From Mangrovibacterium marinum (lineage in GTDB: Bacteria; Bacteroidota; Bacteroidia; Bacteroidales; Prolixibacteraceae): a stretch of DNA of 64,000 nt. Both the position numbers and the translations under genes were made by a program. Location: the NCBI RefSeq assembly GCF_003046625.1, contig NZ_QAAD01000001.1, forward strand, positions 186,001 through 250,000, written 5' to 3'. Positions 53,702 to 60,984 of the stretch are shown in pieces (within the stretch, counting starts at the first letter, position 1; the number at the start of each line of letters is the position of its first letter). The notes under the pieces were generated by a model, which saw only the letters and a program-made list of their open reading frames with translations, had not been told where the DNA came from and ran no database searches.

Positions 53702-56700
53702 TTAGAAACTAACATTTACGCCAACACTATAGGTCCGTGTAACCGGATAAGTACTGATATCGATTCCGTTTGAGCCAACCTCGGGATCAAATCCTGAATA
53801 GTCGGTGAAGGTCAATAAGTTTGTGCCGGAAACATACAGCCGGGCTGAGCTCATCTTGACTTTTTCAACCCAACGTTTGGGGAATGTATAGCCTAAGGTC
53901 ACATTCTTAACTCTCAAATAAGAGCCATCCTCAACAAAACGGTCAGATGGACGAACGTTTTTATTTGGATCATTAAAAACTGCACGAGGCGTGCTGTTGC
54001 TGGTTCCTTCTCCATTCCAGCGGTTTAACGTTGCTGTGCTTTGGTTGTAGGCAACAGCCATCCCTTCGCTCCAAATCCGGTTCGCATTGTAAATTTCGTT
54101 TCCGTACACTCCCTGAATGAAAATGGTCATGTCGAATCCTTTATAGGCAAAACGGTTACTCAGGGCAAAAATGAAATCGGGATTGGGATTCCCAATATAG
54201 GTCCTGTCGTTATCATCAATAACACCATCGCTGTTCAAATCCTTAAAGCGAATATCGCCGGCTGAAGTACGTGCATATACATCTTCTCCGGGAACTTGCA
54301 AAGCATGTGCATCAACCTCGGCCTGAGTCTGGAAAATGCCGTCAGTCACGTAACCATAAAAAACATCAATAGCCTTCCCGGTCTCAATCCGACCGATTTT
54401 CTGGTTCAACCCCACATCGCCACGGCTCATTGGAATCGTGTCATTCAAACTTTTCACCTTATTTTTATTGAATGAAATATTGAAATTGGTATCCCATGTA
54501 AAATCGCCGGTCAGGTTCCGTGAGTCGATACTAACCTCAATCCCCTTGTTCTCAACTTCGCCAGCATTGATGTAAGGGACATCAAGATCGGAATAGCCTG
54601 TTGTAATTGGCACTGCCATGGGCACAAGCATATCTTTGGTGTTTTTCTGATAGGCATCAACAGTCAGGTTAATTCGCTGGTCGAAAATGGTGGCATCGAA
54701 ACCAACATTCATTTGTTGCTGCGATTCCCATTGCACGTTAGGGTTTGGCATTTTGGAAGGAACAACCGCATTTACCAGGTTGTCATTGAAATTGTATTTA
54801 ATTGTACTCAATTCCGACGCAAACGAATAGTTCCCGATTTCCTGGTTACCGGTTAGCCCGAATCCGGCACGTAACTTCAAATTATCGATAAATCGAACCG
54901 ATTGAAAGAAATCCTCTTCTGAAATTCGCCAGGCCAGCGAGCCTGAAGGGAAAATACCCCATTTATTATTCGTTCCGAAGCGGGAAGATCCATCGCGACG
55001 AACAGTTGCAGTAACCAGGTATTTATCGGCATACGAATAGTTTAAACGCCCCATATACGACATCAGCGCCCAGGAGTCGCCATAACCACCAACGTTCTTT
55101 TGGCTTAAGCCGTTATCCAACGTTTGAGTAACATCGCTGGCAAACTCCTGAATTGAACCACTAATGACCTCATACTTATTTTCCTGCGCACTGGTACCGG
55201 CCATAACCGTTAGTCGATGATCCCCTCCGATCGTGGTGGTATAAGTCAGCAGATTATCCCAGTTCCAGGTTATCGATTTATAGGACGCCTGCCCCAAATA
55301 AGATTGTTCCTGCGGGGTAGGTTGCCAGTCGTATTTAGGCGACCACGTACGGGATTGCCAAAAATTGGCTTTCAAGCCAGCTGTCGACCGGAAAGTCAGG
55401 CCTTTCATCAATTCAATATCGACATAAATTGATCCCAGCAAGTTATAGCCCAGCGTCGAGTTATCGACTAATTCCGCCTTTCCAATCGGATTCGTTACAT
55501 CACCCACCCATGAGGGAATTCCCTCAGGACCGGCATAGGTTCCGTCGGCATTATAGATCGACTGAGTTGGCAGCGCACGCATAGTATTCAAAATACTGTA
55601 GTCGCCACTATACTTGTCATCGTGGTTCAGGGTAAGCATATTCCCAAACTTTACTTTGTCCAGCACCTGTGTTTCAGAATTGAACTTCAAAGCGTAACGT
55701 TTAAAACCTGTGTTTAAGACAATTCCCTCTTGGTTGAAATAGTTGGCCGACACATAGTAAGTATTCTTTTCGGCACCCCCTGAATATGAAAGTGAATAGT
55801 TCTGCATTGGCGCTGTTGAGAACAACGCTCCGATCCAGTCTGTCCCTCCACCCAAAGAGGCCGGGTCGCCATAAGCAGGATTTTTCACCATGCCGGCATT
55901 TTCCATCATCTCATTGTGCATCGCAGCAAACTGAGAGGCATTCAACATGTCAACCAGGCTTGTCGCTTCCTGAATCCCGTAGTAAGCATTGAAGTTAATC
56001 TTCCCTTTCCCTTTGGTTCCTTTTTTGGTGGTTACAATTACAACTCCGTTGGCTCCCCGGGAACCGTAAATAGCTGTAGCCGAAGCATCTTTCAAAATCT
56101 GAATATTCTCCACATCGTCCATATTCAGCTGATTTAATCCAGCATCGGTAGGGACGCCATCAATTACCAAAAGTGGGTTATTGTTGTTCACTGTTCCAAT
56201 ACCTCGGATACGGAATGTAGGGTCGCTACCCGGCGTTCCGCTGGCAATCACCTGCACACCTGCTGCACGCCCCTGCATGGCATCACCAACACTCGGAACC
56301 GGAAGAGACTGGATATCTTCAGCATTCACACTGGCAACCGAGCCGGTAAGATCACGTTTTTTTTGCGAGCCATAACCAATGGCAACGACTTCGTCCAATC
56401 CAACAGCATCTTCCTGCATTTGTACATCGACCCTCAATTGGCCATTAACGGGAATTTCCTTGGTGCGCATTCCCACAAACGAAAAAACGAGGATTGAATT
56501 ATCATCAACCTCTCTCAAGCTGTAGTTCCCATCCAAATCAGTGACGGTACCAAGCATCGTACCTTTAATTAGTACCGTTGTTCCGGGAATCGGTTCTCCA
56601 CCGGGGCCGGTCACCTTCCCCTTCACCGGATGTGATTTTTGTTGCTTAACCGGCACATCGGATTCCGATTTCGGATAAAGAACAATCCGGCGATCAATCA

Positions 56701-57028
56701 CTTTATAACTTATTGGTTTACCCAGGAACAACTCATCCAGAATGTTCTCAATGCTTTTATTTTCGACATTCAAACTGACTCTTTCGTCCAGTTGAATTTG
56801 CTGAGCATTATAGAAGAAAACGTAATTTGAGTTCTCTTCGATCGCCTGGAACGCATCTTTCAACGTCACATTTGAATATTTCAGGCTCATCTTGTTTTGT
56901 TGAGAGAATGCATTTCCCGATACGTTAAGCAAGCTAATCAGGAAAATGAAGAAAGTTAGTCGCATAATTCGCCACAGTTTACTTATGTCCTCCCATGGGA
57001 GGGCATAACATTTCACCTTTTTTTTCAT
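53702..57028 (-). CDS. SusC/RagA-type TonB-dependent transporter with STN domain (dextran PUL)
   Basis: This 1108-residue outer membrane importer has a signal peptide to about residue 43 and an STN domain (about 50-105, LKDAFQAIEENSNYVFFYNAQQI) for contact with the FecR encoded upstream. A carboxypeptidase-like domain (KGKVTGPGGEPIPGTTVLIKGT), the plug (VGLDEVVAIGYGSQKKRDLTGSVASV ... IRGIGTVNNNNPLLVIDG) and the barrel follow. The plug carries the canonical GYGSQKKRDLTGS motif, which is altered in the fructan SusC. Its 99-nt upstream gap holds a candidate antisense RNA. Confidence 0.96.
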   Translation of the reverse strand: MKKKVKCYALPWEDISKLWRIMRLTFFIFLISLLNVSGNAFSQQNKMSLKYSNVTLKDAFQAIEENSNYVFFYNAQQIQLDERVSLNVENKSIENILDELFLGKPISYKVIDRRIVLYPKSESDVPVKQQKSHPVKGKVTGPGGEPIPGTTVLIKGTMLGTVTDLDGNYSLREVDDNSILVFSFVGMRTKEIPVNGQLRVDVQMQEDAVGLDEVVAIGYGSQKKRDLTGSVASVNAEDIQSLPVPSVGDAMQGRAAGVQVIASGTPGSDPTFRIRGIGTVNNNNPLLVIDGVPTDAGLNQLNMDDVENIQILKDASATAIYGSRGANGVVIVTTKKGTKGKGKINFNAYYGIQEATSLVDMLNASQFAAMHNEMMENAGMVKNPAYGDPASLGGGTDWIGALFSTAPMQNYSLSYSGGAEKNTYYVSANYFNQEGIVLNTGFKRYALKFNSETQVLDKVKFGNMLTLNHDDKYSGDYSILNTMRALPTQSIYNADGTYAGPEGIPSWVGDVTNPIGKAELVDNSTLGYNLLGSIYVDIELMKGLTFRSTAGLKANFWQSRTWSPKYDWQPTPQEQSYLGQASYKSITWNWDNLLTYTTTIGGDHRLTVMAGTSAQENKYEVISGSIQEFASDVTQTLDNGLSQKNVGGYGDSWALMSYMGRLNYSYADKYLVTATVRRDGSSRFGTNNKWGIFPSGSLAWRISEEDFFQSVRFIDNLKLRAGFGLTGNQEIGNYSFASELSTIKYNFNDNLVNAVVPSKMPNPNVQWESQQQMNVGFDATIFDQRINLTVDAYQKNTKDMLVPMAVPITTGYSDLDVPYINAGEVENKGIEVSIDSRNLTGDFTWDTNFNISFNKNKVKSLNDTIPMSRGDVGLNQKIGRIETGKAIDVFYGYVTDGIFQTQAEVDAHALQVPGEDVYARTSAGDIRFKDLNSDGVIDDNDRTYIGNPNPDFIFALSNRFAYKGFDMTIFIQGVYGNEIYNANRIWSEGMAVAYNQSTATLNRWNGEGTSNSTPRAVFNDPNKNVRPSDRFVEDGSYLRVKNVTLGYTFPKRWVEKVKMSSARLYVSGTNLLTFTDYSGFDPEVGSNGIDISTYPVTRTYSVGVNVSF

Positions 57029-57035
57029 AAATTTG
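57028..57035 (+). promoter_or_regulatory. -7 element facing away from susC (antisense promoter candidate)
   Basis: TAAATTTG is a perfect TAnnTTTG match on the strand opposite susC and overlaps the start codon region. A -33 element is not evident. Confidence 0.45.
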
Positions 57036-57041
57036 TAAAGC

Positions 57042-57124
57042 TTAATTAATTACTAATGAATAGCGTCAACTATTCGTTACATTGATTATTCCCGGGCGAT
57101 GCTGGAACATCTCCCGGGTTTTTT
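57042..57124 (+). ncRNA. Candidate cis-antisense RNA opposite the susC leader (dextran PUL)
   Basis: The plus strand, opposite to susC, has a perfect -7 element (57028-57035), a 6-bp hairpin GAATAG/CTATTC (57058-57075, 6-nt loop) and an intrinsic terminator. The terminator hairpin spans 57091-57118 (CCCGGG, one C-T mismatch, GATG/CATC, 6-nt loop) and T6 follows at 57119-57124. The terminator points only in the antisense direction. From the end of the -7 element to the end of the T-run is 89 nt, against 90 nt in the fructan PUL. The product would cover nearly the whole fecR-susC gap and resemble DonS-type regulators. Confidence 0.6.
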
Positions 57125-57127
57125 GTT

Positions 57128-58129
57128 CTATTTTTTTGCCAACCAGATATCCGGCCCATCTCGGCGAACATCAATAGGAATGGTCAAGCCAATAATTTCG
57201 AAAAGCTTTTCGATATCGTCACGCTGATAGACGCTTCCGGAATACAACTCACGTTCAAGACTGGAATCCTGAAGGTGAATATTCACGTTATACATTCGTT
57301 CCAGTGTTTTGACCAATTCGCCCAGCCGAACCTGATCAAAATAATACTCACCGGTACGCCATAAAGTCGAAAGCTGCGGATCAACTGCAACCACCTTTTG
57401 CTGATGGTCGCTTTTACTGAACAGCCACTTTTGGCCCGGTTTCAATAATACCGGGTTCTTCTGATTGAGTATGTTTTTAATTTCAACACTCCCCTCAAAC
57501 AGGGTTGTTTCGGTATGTGTATCTGCCGAATAAGCGCGAACGTCGAACTGGGTACCTAAAACATTCACATTCATATCGCGCGTAGTCACCCGAAAGGTGC
57601 GCGATTTGTTTTTGGTAACATGAAAAAAGGCTTCTCCATCCAGTTCAACTTCCTGCAAACTTTTGTCGCTGGCAAGATGATATTTCAGCTTAGAATCGTA
57701 GTTCAAGGCAACAAAGGTTCCGTCGGGTAAGGTCAACTCCGACTGTTGCCCTTTTGGGGTATTAAATTCAATAACCTGAGACTGCATTTCGGACGTTGTG
57801 AAGAAATTGGATTGCCCTAACCAATATCCACTACCCCCAACCAGTATTAAAATTGATGCCGCAACAGCAATATTTCGAAGTTTGATAATCGGAAATACAC
57901 TCGATTTGTTTCTACGATACAATTCGAGGGATTGCTCACGCATTTCTGTAAAATCAGCAGTTGTCCCTGTCTCCTCTTCCTTTCTCCTGAATTTCAGAAC
58001 ATAACCAATAAGCCATGCCAATTTGGTTTCCTGATCCGGATTTCCGGATTTTAGCTCGGATAAAGAATCTTTCGAAATTCGCTTCTTGAATTTCGGATCA
58101 AACAAGTAATCTGAAGTTGTCTTTTTCAT
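57128..58129 (-). CDS. FecR-type anti-sigma factor (dextran PUL)
   Basis: The protein has 333 residues: a cytoplasmic N-terminus (about 1-85), one membrane span (about 87-106, NIAVAASILILVGGSGYWLG) and a periplasmic FecR domain (LTLPDGTFVALNYDSKLKYH, ELDGEAFFHVTKNKSRTF, VNVLGTQFDVRAYS). A C-terminal DUF4974-type domain (GEYYFDQVRLGELVKTLERMYNVNIHL) follows. It should tether the adjacent ECF sigma factor until SusC signals substrate. It stops 99 nt before susC. Confidence 0.93.
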   Translation of the reverse strand: MKKTTSDYLFDPKFKKRISKDSLSELKSGNPDQETKLAWLIGYVLKFRRKEEETGTTADFTEMREQSLELYRRNKSSVFPIIKLRNIAVAASILILVGGSGYWLGQSNFFTTSEMQSQVIEFNTPKGQQSELTLPDGTFVALNYDSKLKYHLASDKSLQEVELDGEAFFHVTKNKSRTFRVTTRDMNVNVLGTQFDVRAYSADTHTETTLFEGSVEIKNILNQKNPVLLKPGQKWLFSKSDHQQKVVAVDPQLSTLWRTGEYYFDQVRLGELVKTLERMYNVNIHLQDSSLERELYSGSVYQRDDIEKLFEIIGLTIPIDVRRDGPDIWLAKK

Positions 58130-58191
58130 TTCCTGAACTATTACTTTCTACTCCTAAAAGCAAGAAACAGGAAAATATACCCTCCCCCCAG

Positions 58192-58209
58192 ACATGCTGC
58201 ACAGCATGT
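58192..58209. repeat. 18-base perfect palindrome between sigma and fecR genes (dextran PUL)
   Basis: ACATGCTG-CA-CAGCATGT (8-bp arms, 2-nt centre). The sigma gene stops at 58218 and fecR starts at 58129. No T-run follows. It could be a binding site for a dimeric regulator; the 2-nt centre is too short for a stable RNA loop of full stem length. Confidence 0.5.
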
Positions 58210-58217
58210 TTCAGAAA

Positions 58218-58841
58218 TCAGCGAAGATATTTATGGAAAAACAAAATGACTGAATCCGAACTTGACTGAAGAACTGCCTTTAACTTATGGATAGCTTTCT
58301 GAATGTTATTCCCGACAGATTGGTAGTTTACCTGCATCACTTCGGCCACTTCAGCATTCGAAAGATTCTTATAAAACTTTAAGTAAATGGTTTCCTTCTG
58401 ACGAGCAGGTAATCGATTGACTGCCTCGGCCAGCAAATCCAGTCTGAGCTCCTTTTCCAAGTCATCAGCATCTGCAGCATAACTCAACAAGAACTCATCG
58501 GGTATTTCCGATTTGACTTCAATGTTGTGATTTTTGTCTTTGCGCAGATTTCCCAAAATCCGAAGCCGGAGTGATTTGAGCAGGTAAAATAAAATATTAT
58601 CGGTGGGAGAAAGTTTCTCTTTCTTATTGGCCAACTCGAAAAACAAATCCTGGATGCTATCACGAACGATATCTTCATTCATTGTAAAACGCCGGGCGTA
58701 TTCAAACAGCTGCAAATGATAAGTGTCGAAAATGTATGTGAATGCTTTTTCATCCCCATTTCGAAACCGTTGCCATATTTCATAATCGAAGTTCTTTTGC
58801 ATGGATAGTTGGAAGCAACAATTGATGCCAAAGCTATTCAT
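58218..58841 (-). CDS. ECF RNA polymerase sigma factor (dextran PUL)
   Basis: This 207-residue ECF sigma factor has a region 2 with EKAFTYIFDTYHLQLFEYARRF and DSIQDLFFELANKKE, and a region 4 with VNRLPARQKETIYLKFYKNLSNAEVAEVMQVNYQSVGNNIQKAIHKLK. It heads the operon sigma-fecR-susC-susD and should drive it. Two starts are possible: ATG 58841 (used here) and ATG 58802 (MQKNFDYEIW), which fits usual sigma length better. Confidence 0.92.
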   Translation of the reverse strand: MNSFGINCCFQLSMQKNFDYEIWQRFRNGDEKAFTYIFDTYHLQLFEYARRFTMNEDIVRDSIQDLFFELANKKEKLSPTDNILFYLLKSLRLRILGNLRKDKNHNIEVKSEIPDEFLLSYAADADDLEKELRLDLLAEAVNRLPARQKETIYLKFYKNLSNAEVAEVMQVNYQSVGNNIQKAIHKLKAVLQSSSDSVILFFHKYLR

Positions 58842-58908
58842 TTTTTAACAAAGATCATCAAAGTATCTGTCCGGTGCTTTTCACTTTTCCCGAACAGGGG
58901 TCTCCGAC

Positions 58909-60111
58909 CTACACAAATTCCGTCAAAAACTGCCTTAATGGAATATGCTTGATCCCTTCATAACTAACGCCTGAATAGTCGTCCATTGTAACAACATATT
59001 TGGGGTAGTTATCTTTAATGTCGAGTAAATTTCCAAATTCCCGCTCCATTGTCTGCTTCTCAGTAATCCGGAGCGCTACTTGAACGTAGATCTTTTCCCC
59101 TTCCCGTTCGGCGATAAAATCAATCTCCCGGTCCTGTTGTTTACCTACCAAAACATCGTATCCGATTGTTTTTAAATGAAGATAAACTGCGTTTTCGATA
59201 ATTTGCCCCAAGTCGAAAGGAGAGAACCCTGCAATTGAATTTCTCAAGCCTATATCATTGAAGTAATATTTCTCTCCAACCTCAAAAACCTTCTTGCCCT
59301 GAATATCTGAACGCTGAACGCCAGCTATCAACATAGCAGTTGTTAGATAATTCAAATAATTCAAAATCGCATTGATCGAAATTGACACATTCTGTGACTT
59401 CAAAAATTTGCTGATCCCCCTGGCGGATATCAGGTTACCTGTTTCGTTCGCGAGGTATTTGATTAAGCGGTTTAGAAAATCAACATTTCTAACCTCAAAA
59501 CGAGAAACAACATCCCTAAAAAGAATGGACTGGCTTATATTTTTTAAATAGTCGAAAACTATCTCGTCAGTAAGATCCAGGTGAATCAAATAGGGAAGTC
59601 CGCCATATTTCAGATATTGCGTCAGACTTTCCTGAGAATTCTCCAGTTTATGAAACGCCAAAAACTCAGGGTAATTCAGCGCAGAAACAGGTATCTCAAC
59701 ATATCTCCCTCCTAAATACGTACCCAATTCTCCCGACAAAATATTCGCATTACTTCCAGTGCAATAGATGTCATATCCTCCTTCTGCCAAAAGACTTCTC
59801 AATGTCTTTTCAAATTCAGGAACAACCTGAATCTCGTCAACCATTAAGAAATTAGGCTCACCTATTTTTGATTTCGATTTCACGTATTCATAAAGAGCTG
59901 TCGAAGTATTTAGCTGTTCAAACTCATTTAATTCAAGATTGATATAAATAATGTTTGGATTTTGGAACCGCTCTCGAATACTGTCCATTGCCTGGAATAG
60001 CAAATAGCTTTTTCCAACCCTCCGCTGACCAATAAGTACTTTAATAAGTTCTTTGCCGATGTATCGATCAACTCGTTTTTTGTAGATGTCTCTTGAAATA
60101 TATGACCGCAT
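58909..60111 (-). CDS. AAA ATPase with C-terminal DUF4143 domain
   Basis: The protein has 400 residues from ATG 60111. A perfect -7 element (60142-60135) lies between this ATG and an upstream in-frame ATG at 60156, so the upstream one is unlikely to be used. It has a P-loop GQRRVGKS (28-35), Walker B FLMVDEIQVV, a sensor-like YCTGSNANILSGELGTYLGGRYVEIPVSALNYPEF, and a C-terminal DUF4143 nuclease-like segment (DIGLRNSIAGFSPFDLGQIIENAVYLHLKTIGYDVLVGKQQDREIDFIAE). This family is widespread and its function is unclear. It has no obvious link to glycan use and lies at the right edge of the double-PUL block. Confidence 0.9.
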   Translation of the reverse strand: MRSYISRDIYKKRVDRYIGKELIKVLIGQRRVGKSYLLFQAMDSIRERFQNPNIIYINLELNEFEQLNTSTALYEYVKSKSKIGEPNFLMVDEIQVVPEFEKTLRSLLAEGGYDIYCTGSNANILSGELGTYLGGRYVEIPVSALNYPEFLAFHKLENSQESLTQYLKYGGLPYLIHLDLTDEIVFDYLKNISQSILFRDVVSRFEVRNVDFLNRLIKYLANETGNLISARGISKFLKSQNVSISINAILNYLNYLTTAMLIAGVQRSDIQGKKVFEVGEKYYFNDIGLRNSIAGFSPFDLGQIIENAVYLHLKTIGYDVLVGKQQDREIDFIAEREGEKIYVQVALRITEKQTMEREFGNLLDIKDNYPKYVVTMDDYSGVSYEGIKHIPLRQFLTEFV

Positions 60112-60134
60112 TGTATTTATAAGTAACAAACAAT

Positions 60135-60142
60135 CAAATATA
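60135..60142 (-). promoter_or_regulatory. -7 element of the DUF4143 ATPase gene
   Basis: TATATTTG on the minus strand, exact TAnnTTTG match, 24 nt upstream of ATG 60111; it decides the start. Confidence 0.6.
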
Positions 60143-60156
60143 ACCCATTTTGTCAC

Positions 60157-60572
60157 TTACAACAAACAAATAATGGTTTTCACCTAAGTGAATTGTTTAT
60201 AATGTACGGAATTATTCTATTAGATACTATTCTATTAACTACGAAGTAGTTTAATTCCTCAAAATCAACTTCAAATTAATTATTACTTATTTGGATGAGC
60301 GAATCTAGCTTCATTAGCTGTTCATTTGTGATTCAGCCTTTACTTTTTATGAATTCATACTTCGCGCTATTACTCCCCCTTTTCTTCACACTTCTAAATA
60401 GTAAAAAGTTTGCAGTGAGTGAGCCCGCAGAAAAGAGCACAAAAGCACTTAATACCCTGAATGGTACAGCAACAGGTGTTTTATCGAAGAACTCTTCAGG
60501 ATCATAAAAAGTAAAGGTTTTGAGTTTGAAGCCTCTCAATTTGACCTACTGGATTTTGACACACCACCGAAG
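60157..60572. other. Non-coding stretch left of the tRNA-Val
   Basis: AT-rich sequence. Open frames on both strands (60295-60507 plus, 60333-60539 minus) are mutual shadows, with no recognisable protein. No integrase remnant could be identified. Confidence 0.4.
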
Positions 60573-60646
60573 TGGTTTGTACTCGCTTCGAACAAGTGCC
60601 CCTACCCTGTCAAGGTAATGCTCTAAACCAACTGAACTAACAACCC
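60573..60646 (-). tRNA. tRNA-Val (GAC), probably degenerate
   Basis: The 74-nt minus-strand sequence folds as a full cloverleaf. Acceptor GGGTTGT with ACAAACC (one G-A mismatch at pair 3), D stem GTTC/GAGC (one wobble), anticodon stem TTACC/GGTAG with loop TTGACAG (anticodon GAC, Val). It has a 4-nt variable loop, T stem ACTTG/CGAGT (one wobble) and T loop TTCGAAG. The discriminator is A; CCA is not encoded (CTT follows). The 5' half agrees with Bacteroidota tRNA-Val(GAC) as I know it, while the changes cluster in the 3' half. It may be a pseudogene or a copy whose 3' end was replaced on element insertion. Confidence 0.72.
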
Positions 60647-60945
60647 GGTTGTCGTAAAAATATATAAAAAAACTTCTACAGTTCGAACGAGAAAATGACA
60701 ACATAACAACAACGCGCATTAAACAGCACTTTCAACAACTTTTCAGAAAGCCTTTGGATATTTTAGAAAATAGACTACTTTAACAAGACGTTTGGGGTTT
60801 GAAAAAGCGAGAGTCGATGAAAACAGGCAGTCAATCGAACTCCTCTTTATAATAAGAAACATAACCCTTTTTAGAAATTGAACAACTCGGGTTGGCGACT
60901 GTGCAAACGGATGGCAACAGGGAAACGTTCGACCGAAACCAAAAT
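60647..60945. other. Non-coding stretch between tRNA-Val and the hybrid kinase
   Basis: Mostly AT-rich. I see no gene. A possible frame on the minus strand (60743-60958) has no protein-like character. Confidence 0.4.
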
Positions 60946-60953
60946 TATCTTTG
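60946..60953 (+). promoter_or_regulatory. -7 element of the hybrid histidine kinase
   Basis: TATCTTTG is an exact TAnnTTTG match, 32 nt before the kinase ATG at 60985. Confidence 0.6.
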
Positions 60954-60984
60954 CCCAAAGCCAGAGAGAAAAGACGAGCTTGCC

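Noticed and set aside
25725-60111. Insertion sequences, transposases or CRISPR arrays within the PUL block
   Set aside because: No transposase-like protein and no regularly spaced direct repeats were seen; only the tRNA-end repeats suggest mobility.
58909-60111. DUF4143 ATPase as part of an anti-phage or toxin system
   Set aside because: It stands alone with its own promoter and has no partner gene; the family is common and not tied to defence on this evidence.
60295-60539. Overlapping open frames on both strands left of the tRNA-Val, considered as an integrase remnant
   Set aside because: They shadow each other and show no tyrosine or serine recombinase residues; the hoped-for integrase could not be supported.
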